This document shows positions 14,089 through 22,037 of a stretch of DNA of 64,000 nt, one piece after another. Origin of the DNA: Halobellus salinus (lineage in GTDB: Archaea; Halobacteriota; Halobacteria; Halobacteriales; Haloferacaceae); contig NZ_BMOC01000001.1 in NCBI RefSeq assembly GCF_014646875.1, positions 186,001-250,000 on the forward strand, read 5' to 3'. The notes beneath the pieces were generated by a model. The model made no database searches, was not told the DNA's origin, and saw only the letters and a program-made list of their open reading frames with translations. The translations under genes and the position numbers were made by a program. Each line of letters starts with the position of its first letter. Within the stretch, counting starts at the first letter, position 1.

Positions 14089-15150
14089 TCAGTCGCCGTG
14101 CCGGGCCGAGCCTCGCACCCAGCCGGGGGACAGCCGGGACGATGGGCGCTGCCCAACTAGGCGGTGCGTGGTGGCGCACCGCCCTGCACCGTCGAGCGTC
14201 GCCGGGGACGCGCCCGCAGCCCCAATCTGCGGGCCCGGCCCGCCGGACACGCCGACGCCCACCCGGAACGACACAGGACGCGTCGCCGCCCAACCGTTCG
14301 TCACCTCCCACCCGGGCGAACCGCCGCCATCCACCTCCTCGTCTACGTCGTCGTCACCTTGGGTGGCGGTGCTTGCGTCCGTTGTCGGCGTGTACGCCGC
14401 CGTGTACTCCTCGATGTACTGCAGCCCCGTGGACCACGCCGTGATCCGCCGCAACTGCGCATCCACCACGCGCCATTCTCGAGTCCCAGTGTCGAACGGG
14501 CACTCCGGGAGTTGCGCCCACACGGCACCGAACGATCTCGCTGGTTCAGAGCCGAGCCGCGCCGCCGGACCAGACGGATCGCCAGTGATTCGAAGCGAGC
14601 ACTGCGGTGTAGCGAGGACCGTCCGGTGCGGCGTGACCGCTCGATCCGGAGTTGCTTCCACGTACAACTCGTCGAACGCGAACCCCGCCCGGTAATTATC
14701 GAGCAACGCGGCAGCGAGGAGCGTATGGTATTTTAGTGACGTGTACGGGTAGTACACCGACTCGTTGAACCGCGCCGCAAACTCTGACGAGAGCCACCGC
14801 TCGTGGAGTTGTTCTGGGTCCGTCGGTGTCACGAGTTCTTGGAGCGCCGCATCAGCATCGGTACGTGTAGGGTCGCGTTGCGGGTCGCCCGTCAGGAGTG
14901 ACAGTCGCCGCGGTGAGGCGTGTGCGTCCACCGTTTGCTCCGGTTCTCCACGTGGGCGGCTGAGAAGCGCCGCGTCCCGATCCGCACCCAGTGGAACCGG
15001 TTCGTTCACCCGAACGCCCGCCACCTCCTCAGCAGCGTGCTCGTGCGCTCGTCCACGCAGCTTGTGCGTGTCGTGCCGGTACACCGCCACCATCGGGGGT
15101 GCGTCCGTTTCGGCCTCCGGGGTTGCGTCTGGGGTCTGGGCGTCGCTCAC
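14089..15150 (-). CDS. Unknown operon subunit
   Basis: 353 residues, not recognised. It starts with GTG overlapping the stop of the Cas7-like gene (GTGA), so it is firmly part of the operon. Residues about 130-260 look folded (SLKYHTLLAAALLDNYRAGF, AFDELYVEATPDRAV, FGAVWAQLPECPFD), with strands and helices that could be a Cas5/Cas8-like or RAMP domain; no clear glycine-rich loop is seen. The last 90 residues are low-complexity (Gly/Asp/Pro-rich). By position it may be the effector subunit that partners the Cas7-like protein. Confidence 0.55.
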   Translation of the reverse strand: MSDAQTPDATPEAETDAPPMVAVYRHDTHKLRGRAHEHAAEEVAGVRVNEPVPLGADRDAALLSRPRGEPEQTVDAHASPRRLSLLTGDPQRDPTRTDADAALQELVTPTDPEQLHERWLSSEFAARFNESVYYPYTSLKYHTLLAAALLDNYRAGFAFDELYVEATPDRAVTPHRTVLATPQCSLRITGDPSGPAARLGSEPARSFGAVWAQLPECPFDTGTREWRVVDAQLRRITAWSTGLQYIEEYTAAYTPTTDASTATQGDDDVDEEVDGGGSPGWEVTNGWAATRPVSFRVGVGVSGGPGPQIGAAGASPATLDGAGRCATTHRLVGQRPSSRLSPGWVRGSARHGD

Positions 15151-16121
15151 GCGTCATCACCGCCCGTGCCGTCGATCGTATCTGTGTCAGGGATCCCAGC
15201 GTCGCAGTCCGGGTCCCGGGCGGCGACACGCGCGTGGAACGCATCCACGAACGCCGGGCGGACCTCGTCGGTCCACTGTTCGTCCTTCTCGTCCATCGCC
15301 CGCGTCGCCGACTGTGACCGGTTGAACACACGGCGGACTTCTCCCTCCGTGTACAGCGGGTTGATCACCCACACGTCCGCGTCGCCAGCGCCGAAGTTTC
15401 GCGCGCCACCGACCTGGAACGCAAACTCCGCGGAGTGGGTGTTCAAGAACTGGACGGCTTCAACGAGCAGCCCGACGAACTCCGGTTTCACCTCTCGAAG
15501 CGTGAGTTTCCACGTCCCCTCCACGTTCCCAAGGACATCTCTGTCGGTTTGGCGGAGTGGTTTCCCGCCATCCTCGTCGTTCCGCGAGCGCACCTGCGTA
15601 GAGAGTTGTCGGTAGTGCGCTTCCGCCTCGCCAGCGAGGACGTCCACGTTTCTCCTGATCGGCGAGAACGTGACTGGGCGGCGCAGGAGTTTCCCCGGAT
15701 TATCACCGAACCCGCCGAACAGATCGTAGACGGTGCAACCATCCTCGTGGGCTTCCGTACACGTCCCTTTCTCGTGATAGCCCGACTCCAAGTCCCGGTC
15801 GTACACGTTCGCCCGGCGGAAGTCCGCATTCGGTTCTCCCGGGTGGCACGCGGTGGTGTCGAGATCCTGGAGGACCGCTTCACAGCCGTGCCGCAACCAC
15901 CCTGACAGGGTGAACGGCGAGATTTGGCCTTCGATCTGATTCATCGGATCGTCCGCCTCGTAGTTGTCCGCCGACGCGTGATGCCGATCTGTGACGACGC
16001 CGTCGCCCGGTGCGAGCAAATCGATTTCCAGTCCGACGTACACGTCCGGGAGCAGTAGCTTCTCGTCGGTCGGGGTCGTGAAGTCCGCGGGGAGGCTCGA
16101 CGCGTCGAAGTCGAGAGTCAT
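15147..16121 (-). CDS. Cas7/Csf2-like RAMP protein
   Basis: 324 residues. The N-terminus VYVGLEIDLLAPGDGVVTDR followed by INQ-like text QIEGQISPFTLSGWLRHGCE matches the RAMP pattern (first strand, then I-P-S-x-L-K-G-x-L-R type helix). GTCTEAHEDGCTVYDLFGGF is the Cys-x-Cys...LFG segment of Csm3/Cmr4/Csf2-like Cas7 proteins, and GGARNFGAGDADVWVINP is the C-terminal glycine-rich loop. Cas7 subunits form the crRNA-binding backbone. It overlaps both neighbours by 4 nt (ATGA, GTGA), so stoichiometric co-translation is likely. It is closer in layout to type III/IV Cas7 than type I; the exact family needs a profile search. Confidence 0.7.
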   Translation of the reverse strand: MTLDFDASSLPADFTTPTDEKLLLPDVYVGLEIDLLAPGDGVVTDRHHASADNYEADDPMNQIEGQISPFTLSGWLRHGCEAVLQDLDTTACHPGEPNADFRRANVYDRDLESGYHEKGTCTEAHEDGCTVYDLFGGFGDNPGKLLRRPVTFSPIRRNVDVLAGEAEAHYRQLSTQVRSRNDEDGGKPLRQTDRDVLGNVEGTWKLTLREVKPEFVGLLVEAVQFLNTHSAEFAFQVGGARNFGAGDADVWVINPLYTEGEVRRVFNRSQSATRAMDEKDEQWTDEVRPAFVDAFHARVAARDPDCDAGIPDTDTIDGTGGDDA

Positions 16122-16591
16122 CGCGTCGCCTCCGCGTACGCGAACGCTGGCGCGTCTTCGAATGTGGTCTGGGCTATCGGGCAGTCCGTCACGTCAGCTG
16201 GGGTGACGCCCGGGAGGTTGAACGCGATTTCCGTATCGGGTGGCGAGGTCGATTCCAGTCTCGGCGCGAGCAGTACCGGGTACTCACGTTGCAGCGTGTG
16301 GTCGATACAGTGGCCGACACGGCCCGCAACAATGTACTCGCTCACGCCCAGCGACGCGAGTGAGTCAAGATCTAAAGGGTGGTCCGCACAGCGTGTTTGG
16401 CCCGCCAGCCACACCGCGTGCGGACAGCGGCGAAACACGTACACAAACACGCGCTCGCCGCCGTGTAGTTGTTTCCCGCACCGCTGGCAAACCGCGGCCC
16501 CTGCCCCGAGCGCAATTCTTTGCAACTGGTTTATGTCTTCAATTAACTCGTTGTCGGTATTTTCTTGACCTGGTAGCTTGTATGTTGTCAT
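16118..16591 (-). CDS. Zinc-finger protein, first gene of RAMP operon
   Basis: 157 residues from ATG 16591 (a GTG four codons upstream is possible). CQRCGKQLHGGERVFVYVFR, then CPHAVW and CADHPLD give a likely treble-clef site with two CxxC/CxxH pairs. Similar zinc-binding proteins occur widely on haloarchaeal plasmids and proviruses. In position and size it parallels Csf1, the small zinc-finger subunit at the head of type IV cas operons, but sequence identity to Csf1 cannot be claimed. Its stop overlaps the Cas7-like ATG (ATGA). Confidence 0.6.
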   Translation of the reverse strand: MTTYKLPGQENTDNELIEDINQLQRIALGAGAAVCQRCGKQLHGGERVFVYVFRRCPHAVWLAGQTRCADHPLDLDSLASLGVSEYIVAGRVGHCIDHTLQREYPVLLAPRLESTSPPDTEIAFNLPGVTPADVTDCPIAQTTFEDAPAFAYAEATR

Positions 16592-16790
16592 GGGTTGTCT
16601 CACGTCTGTGGGAAACCCAGCCAGGGTGTCTCCAGCACCCGGGCATTTCTGATCGCCAGTGCGCCCCGAAGCGGCTGGGCTTCACGTCCATTATTAGAAC
16701 TCCGACTGGTAAATACCTTTCGGAGTACTCATAATGGAATCGCAACATAGATCGTTAGGACTAATCACAACGGGATTGAATCAAAGAATG

Positions 16791-17024
16791 ATGCCCGACC
16801 GGGATGAGGAGACCGGCCAATATACTGGAGAATACTCTACCGAGGAGTTCCTTGATGCTATTCGTAACGAAGATGGGCCAGTTGGTACAGGTGATATCGC
16901 GGCTCGGGTTGGCTGCGCTCACGACACTGCTTACAAACGGCTACGAGAAATGTCTGACAGAGGTTTAGTTTCATCACGAAAAGTAGGAAACACTCTCCTA
17001 TGGATGGAAGAACCGCAAGATTAG
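16791..17024 (+). CDS. Winged-helix DNA-binding protein
   Basis: 77 residues beginning MPDRDEETGQYTGEYSTEEF, a common start of haloarchaeal wHTH regulators, then AIRNEDGPVGTGDIAARVGC, AHDTAYKRLREMSDRGLVSS and a wing. An in-frame ATG at 16734 would add 19 residues with no similarity to the family. It is divergent from the RAMP operon, with 199 nt between the two starts, so it is a good candidate for its regulator. Confidence 0.7.
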   Translation: MPDRDEETGQYTGEYSTEEFLDAIRNEDGPVGTGDIAARVGCAHDTAYKRLREMSDRGLVSSRKVGNTLLWMEEPQD

Positions 17025-17097
17025 CGATTTAGACTGTAGCGGAACTGTTTTCTGTGTGATTTTATCTGGCCCCGGCCCTGTAAATGCGAATAGATCA

Positions 17098-18237
17098 CTA
17101 CGATCCGTCTATGGCACGCTGATAAGCTTGTTCAGCCTGATCGGCGACAGTATCCCAGTCGTACTGCTGGGCACGTTTCGATGGGCTCTGCGCAGGTTGT
17201 GCTCCATTAAGCGTGCGTCCGAGTATATTACTGAGACTATCTACGTTGGGCTTGACGAGAAAGCCAGCGTCACCGATCACTTCGTCTGCCGCTGAGTCGG
17301 GGTGATCAGCTGCTATAACGGTACAGTTGGCGGCCAACGCTTCGGCAAAGGTGAGTCCGAACCCTTCGCGCGTGGATGGGGAGGCGAACACGTCGGCGGC
17401 GCGCATCTGGCCGAGGACGTCTTCGTAGTCGTCAAGGAAGCCGAGAAAGTCGACGCGGTCAGAGTGGGTGAGCGCGTCACGTTGGGCTTCGAGTCGAGAT
17501 TTCTGGGGACCGTCACCGATAACGCCGAGCGTGGCGTCGTGACTGCCAGCAACTTTGTCGAACGCATCCAAGAGCAGGTCGACGTTCTTGTGTTCGATGA
17601 GTCGCCCCGCAAACAGTACATCGTAGCTTGTCTCTGGACGGGGTGCGGTTTGGATCTGATCCACATCGATACCGTTCGGAACGATCGTGATGTCGTCTCG
17701 CTCGGGACCGATTGTGGCAAGTCGATCGGCTGTATTCCCAGAGACAGCAATCGGGTGTTGGGGTGTTCGCGCAGTCAAGCGCTCCGTGAATTTGCCGAAC
17801 GGGGCGAGGTAGCCGAGATACTCTTCCCAGTAGTCGCCCCAGATCTCGTGCCACGTCGTGACGAGCGGAATATCGGTGCCAAGACTTGCGAGCTTCGTAG
17901 TCAGGACAGGAAAGTACGGGAACACACTGACGACGACGACATCGTGTTCGTTTGCTCGCAGGTGACGGCGAAGCGGTGGAATCGATCGCGCCGCGAAATC
18001 CAACGCTTCTGTGATGGAGCGCCGATCGTCACTATAGAGCTCCGTTTCTGAAGCGACTGCTCGGAGGGTCATTCCTTCGTGGGTGGTTTCTTTGGGACCG
18101 TCCCAGAAATGCCGCCCGTAGACAGTGATATCGTGGCCGTTGGCGGCGAGGCGAGTGCCGATCTCGTGGATGCGCTTTTCCGCACCGCCTTTCACGAATG
18201 GAAAAACCACGTTACTCACGAACGCCACACGCATCAT
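17098..18237 (-). CDS. GT4-family glycosyltransferase
   Basis: 379 residues. VAFVSNVVFPFVKGGAEKRI is the GT4 N-terminal glycine-rich loop. VVTTWHEIWGDYWEEYLG and PHPIAVSGNTADRLA-type text fit the N-terminal Rossmann half; DVLFAGRLIEHKNVDLLLDA, GDGPQKSRLE and STREGFGLTFAEALAANCTV (E-x7-E donor-binding motif) define the C-terminal half. It probably adds a sugar to a lipid-linked or surface glycan in the cytoplasm. First gene of the glycan island, convergent with the wHTH gene. Confidence 0.88.
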   Translation of the reverse strand: MMRVAFVSNVVFPFVKGGAEKRIHEIGTRLAANGHDITVYGRHFWDGPKETTHEGMTLRAVASETELYSDDRRSITEALDFAARSIPPLRRHLRANEHDVVVVSVFPYFPVLTTKLASLGTDIPLVTTWHEIWGDYWEEYLGYLAPFGKFTERLTARTPQHPIAVSGNTADRLATIGPERDDITIVPNGIDVDQIQTAPRPETSYDVLFAGRLIEHKNVDLLLDAFDKVAGSHDATLGVIGDGPQKSRLEAQRDALTHSDRVDFLGFLDDYEDVLGQMRAADVFASPSTREGFGLTFAEALAANCTVIAADHPDSAADEVIGDAGFLVKPNVDSLSNILGRTLNGAQPAQSPSKRAQQYDWDTVADQAEQAYQRAIDGS

Positions 18238-18450
18238 CTCGTTTATGAATATCCAGCAGTAATACTATTTCGTTCTGAGTTTTGAAACAGGCCGTGGTTG
18301 TATATCCCCTCAAATATCTGGAATTTAGTGAGAGAGTGTGGCTGCGCTCTTCGTATCGGGTGCCTCATCATCGGATTGATGGACGGAAACGCGATAAGCA
18401 ACGTGTGAGCGAAACACTATTATCACTGTAGGAAATCCTACTCGAGTAAG

Positions 18451-19710
18451 ATGAGTAGTGAGTGGCGTAATGTGATTCTTCTTTCTGCGGATGCGCTCCG
18501 TGCAGACCACCTCTCCTGTTACGGATACTCTCGGAAGACGTCGCCTATCCTTGATGAACTCGCAGAAGAAAGCCTGCAGTTTATGAATGCCTACAGTGCG
18601 AGTTCGCACACGCGAGAGGCGGTACCAGCACTGTTGACGGGTGAGTATCCGGATGTCGCTGTTGATTCGGGGTACAATTTAGCTGCCGAAACTGTTGCTT
18701 CGATACTCTCAGACGAAGGGTACGCGACCGCAGGTTTTCATTCGAATCCGTTCGTCTCTCGTGCGTACGGTTTCGATCAGGGTTTCGATCACTTTGACGA
18801 CGACTTACATTTGGGCCAGCACAAGCTGATCGCGTTGGCACAACGAGCGGTCGATAAACTTCGGAATCGGCACTACGCGCGGGCTGAGGAGATCAACGAG
18901 CGATCGTTGGTGTGGGTTGATTCGTTGGATGAAGATGAGCCGTTCTTCCTGTGGAATCACTATATGGACACCCACGGGCCGTACGAGCCGCTCGGGGAGT
19001 ACGCTACGCTGTATTCCGACACTAGACTGTCGGGACGGGACGCCCAGTCGCTGTATCAGCGTGCAATCGATGAGCCGGGGTCGATCACCGAGTCGGAGCG
19101 GCAGTTCTTAGTAGATATGTACGACGGGGAGATCCGATATAACGACGCGAAGATTGGGGAATTCCTAGATGCGCTCCGGAAACGTGAATTGTTAGAAGAG
19201 TCGCTGCTGATCGTGACAGCTGATCACGGTGACGCGTTCGGCGAGCACGGGTACTACGAACATCCGCGGTATTTGTACGACGAGCTCACGCACGTGCCTC
19301 TGCTCGTGCGGCCGCCCGGTGGAGCAAGCGAGGTCGTGGACGCGCCCACGAGTACGCTGGACGTCGCGGCCACGATCGAGGACGCAGTCCGGGAGAACCG
19401 TTCTGATGGAACGTCGCTGTTCGACGTGTCGGACGACAGGCGGGTATTCTCGCAGACACGCGGCGAAGACGAGCACAGTCACATTCGAAGATATGCGGTA
19501 CGGACCTCGGAGGGATGCTGTTTCTGTGAACGAGACACGGAGTTGGGAGGGATCGAATTCGTCGAGCCGTCGGACCGGTCGCTTCGTACCGAGCTGGAAG
19601 CGCACATCGAAGCGCGGGTGCGCGTCGAGAACGGTGATGCGAACGTCGGTGACGGGAAGATCAACGAGGAGATCGAACGACGGTTGAGTGCGCTGGGGTA
19701 CACGGAGTAG
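18451..19710 (+). CDS. AlkP/sulfatase-superfamily enzyme
   Basis: 419 residues. NVILLSADALRADHLSCYGY is the metal-binding N-terminus of the sulfatase/alkaline phosphatase superfamily. SASSHTREAVPALLTGEYPD covers the nucleophile region, which has Ser/Thr rather than the Cys-x-Pro-x-Arg sulfatase motif, so a classical formylglycine sulfatase is unlikely. LIVTADHGDAFGEHGYYEHP holds the second metal-binding Asp-His. Such enzymes in glycan clusters remove or transfer sulfate or phosphate groups. It leads a plus-strand set of four genes. Confidence 0.85.
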   Translation: MSSEWRNVILLSADALRADHLSCYGYSRKTSPILDELAEESLQFMNAYSASSHTREAVPALLTGEYPDVAVDSGYNLAAETVASILSDEGYATAGFHSNPFVSRAYGFDQGFDHFDDDLHLGQHKLIALAQRAVDKLRNRHYARAEEINERSLVWVDSLDEDEPFFLWNHYMDTHGPYEPLGEYATLYSDTRLSGRDAQSLYQRAIDEPGSITESERQFLVDMYDGEIRYNDAKIGEFLDALRKRELLEESLLIVTADHGDAFGEHGYYEHPRYLYDELTHVPLLVRPPGGASEVVDAPTSTLDVAATIEDAVRENRSDGTSLFDVSDDRRVFSQTRGEDEHSHIRRYAVRTSEGCCFCERDTELGGIEFVEPSDRSLRTELEAHIEARVRVENGDANVGDGKINEEIERRLSALGYTE

Positions 19711-19711
19711 T

Positions 19712-20905
19712 ATGGCGGACTCCCTGCGCGTCTGTCTCATCTCGAAGCAGTTTCCTCCGGGCGTCGGCGGTGCGGAGACGTACGCGTACGAACTAGCGAA
19801 TGGGCTCGCCGAGCGGGGACACGACGTCGACGTGTTCACGCAGTGGATCGACAGTCCTGACGAGGAAGCGGACGTCCACGAGAACGTGACGGTGAAACGG
19901 ATCTGCAAAGGCAGGCGGAAGCTCGTCACGTTCGAGACCCTGTGGTTCAGCTATAGGGCGCGATGCGAGATTGACTTCGACGACTACGACATCATTCACG
20001 GGACGATGATGCCTGCCTCGACGATCGCGGTGACGCCGTTCAACGACGTGGAGCCGCCGGTCGTGCTGACGAGCCACGGGACGTCGATCGGGGAGGCACG
20101 GGCGGTCGCGCTGGAGACGCCCGCGGACTATTTACTGAAGTACTTCTTCCATCCGATGAACGTCGCGATGGACTACGTGGCGAGCCGGGACGCGGATCGG
20201 GTGATCGCTATTAGTGACCACGCCTACGAGCAGTTGACGACGTGGTACGGGCTTCGTGAGGACGAGGTGGAGATGATCCCGCACGGCGTCGATACGGAGT
20301 GGTTCTATCCGCGCGAGGAGCGGCACCCAGCCGTCGACGAGGAAAAAACGACGCTGTTGTACGTGGGTCGGTTGGGTGCGCGGAAAGGGTTGGATCTGGC
20401 GCTGCGGGCGTTGGCTCGCGTCGATGACGAGGACGTGGAGTTCCTGATCGCGGGGACCGGACGGCACGAGGAGACGCTGCGAGAGTTGGCGCGGGAGTTG
20501 GAGATCGCGGATCAGGTGCGGTTTCTGGGGTACGTCGGGGACGAGGAACTGCCGGTGCTGTACTCGTCGGCGGACGTGTTCGTGTTGCCGTCGCGGTACG
20601 AGGGGTTCGGGCTCGTGTTGTTGGAAGCGATGGCGTGTGGGACGCCCGTGATCGGGACGGATGCGGGGGGGATTCCGACGGCTATTCAGGATGGAGAGGA
20701 TGGGTACGTAGTATCCCGAGACGAGGTGCCGATCGCCGAGAAACTGAAAGAGATGATTCGAGACGAAAAGGAGACGCAGCAGATAAAAAACAGCGCACGT
20801 GCGAAATCGCGCTCGTGGGGCCAGGCAGTCCAGCGGACCATAGAAGTATACGGAAACCACCTGAAGGAAACTGTACAGGCAGAGGTTGTGGCAGATGGGT
20901 GCTGA
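19712..20905 (+). CDS. GT4-family glycosyltransferase
   Basis: 397 residues. VCLISKQFPPGVGGAETYAY, then HGTSIGEARAVALE (acceptor side), RVIAISDHAYEQLTTWYG, IPHGVDTEWFYP, LLYVGRLGARKGLDLALRAL and PSRYEGFGLVLLEAMACGTP with the E-x7-E motif are all present, so the enzyme looks intact. It starts 1 nt after the sulfatase-like gene stop and overlaps the next glycosyltransferase by 11 nt, so the genes form an operon. Confidence 0.9.
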   Translation: MADSLRVCLISKQFPPGVGGAETYAYELANGLAERGHDVDVFTQWIDSPDEEADVHENVTVKRICKGRRKLVTFETLWFSYRARCEIDFDDYDIIHGTMMPASTIAVTPFNDVEPPVVLTSHGTSIGEARAVALETPADYLLKYFFHPMNVAMDYVASRDADRVIAISDHAYEQLTTWYGLREDEVEMIPHGVDTEWFYPREERHPAVDEEKTTLLYVGRLGARKGLDLALRALARVDDEDVEFLIAGTGRHEETLRELARELEIADQVRFLGYVGDEELPVLYSSADVFVLPSRYEGFGLVLLEAMACGTPVIGTDAGGIPTAIQDGEDGYVVSRDEVPIAEKLKEMIRDEKETQQIKNSARAKSRSWGQAVQRTIEVYGNHLKETVQAEVVADGC

Positions 20906-21998
20906 CTACAACTCTATCAGTGACTTCGTTGGCTCGCTACAGGACGACGTGAGACGAATCGCGATTTGTGGAACGTCCTATAACGACATCGGTGGCGTCG
21001 CACGGGTGATCGAACAACAGGCCTCGGAGTTGCGGGACGACGGATACGACGTGGAAATATTCGCACTGGAAGGTACACGGGAACCTCCAGAAGGAGTCCT
21101 ATTGCACTCACTTGGACGCTTCGAGACCAGTCCGTATAAGGAGGTCGACAAACTGATCACGCTGGCTAGTCCGAGCGCTCTCAGATTTATCCAGTCGGCC
21201 AATAGGTTTGATTTGATTATCGCCCATCGGTTTCCGTTCTCGACGCTGGGGCACGCGGCCAAAGTGATTCACGGCGTTCCCTACGTCTACTGGTCGCATC
21301 CGTCCGGGTCATCGGACGAACTCTTCGAGGGGCTCGCTCACGTCTGGGCGCGTGTCCAACATCACCTGGAAACCAAGAACTACGCCGTTCGAAGGGCCGA
21401 TTGCATCTGTGCGGTGAGTGAGGAGTCTGGAGAGTATATCGAAACGAAAACCGGACGCGAGGCAACCGTTGTTCCGAACACGATCACCGAGTCACGGTTT
21501 GAGGACGTTGCGACCGAAGAGACCATCAACGAACGCTTCGTCCTCACACCCGAAGATACCGTCGTCCTTCACGTTGGGCGGATTTCGCCCCGTAAGAACA
21601 TTCACAGACTGGTAGACATATTCCAAGAGGCGACAGACGGGGAGACAGGGTATAAACTCCTCCTCGTCGGTGAGGAGAGTATGCCCGAGTACTCCGAGCG
21701 CGTCCGAAGGCGAGCGGGGGATGATGTCGTATTGACGGGATTCGTCAACGATGAGACGCTCGCGGGAATTTACAACCGGAGCGACGTCTACGCCACGTGC
21801 TCACTCTCGGAAGGTTGGGGGCTTCCACTTTCCGAAGCGAGCTACTTTGACTTAGAGATCGTCGCTTTCGAGTCGATTCCGGCAGTACAATCACTTAGGA
21901 ACGCGCATCACGTCACCGAAGAGGATTACGACGAGTTCAGAGAGCACCTAATACACGCACTTGGCGCAGTACCTATGCTTAGTGAGGACGATGAGTAA
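20895..21998 (+). CDS. GT4-family glycosyltransferase
   Basis: 367 residues. IAICGTSYNDIGGVARVIEQ is the N-terminal loop. YVYWSHPSGSSDELFEGLAH, ADCICAVSEESGEYIET, VVLHVGRISPRKNIHRLVDI, and TCSLSEGWGLPLSEASYFDL (a variant E-x7-E) identify a GT4 enzyme. The acceptor-binding half is divergent from the neighbour at 19712, so the two are not recent duplicates. The start overlaps the upstream gene by 11 nt. Confidence 0.85.
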   Translation: MGADYNSISDFVGSLQDDVRRIAICGTSYNDIGGVARVIEQQASELRDDGYDVEIFALEGTREPPEGVLLHSLGRFETSPYKEVDKLITLASPSALRFIQSANRFDLIIAHRFPFSTLGHAAKVIHGVPYVYWSHPSGSSDELFEGLAHVWARVQHHLETKNYAVRRADCICAVSEESGEYIETKTGREATVVPNTITESRFEDVATEETINERFVLTPEDTVVLHVGRISPRKNIHRLVDIFQEATDGETGYKLLLVGEESMPEYSERVRRRAGDDVVLTGFVNDETLAGIYNRSDVYATCSLSEGWGLPLSEASYFDLEIVAFESIPAVQSLRNAHHVTEEDYDEFREHLIHALGAVPMLSEDDE

Positions 21999-22037
21999 CA
22001 AACGAGGAGATCTACTCCCTGACGGAGACCCACACTA

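Noticed and set aside
11398-15615. Many long plus-strand frames opposite the RAMP operon
   Set aside because: They are antisense shadows caused by high GC; the minus-strand frames have motifs, overlaps and haloarchaeal acidity.
18451-19710. Annotation as a true formylglycine sulfatase
   Set aside because: The Cys/Ser-x-Pro-x-Arg signature is missing; only AlkP/sulfatase-superfamily membership is supported.
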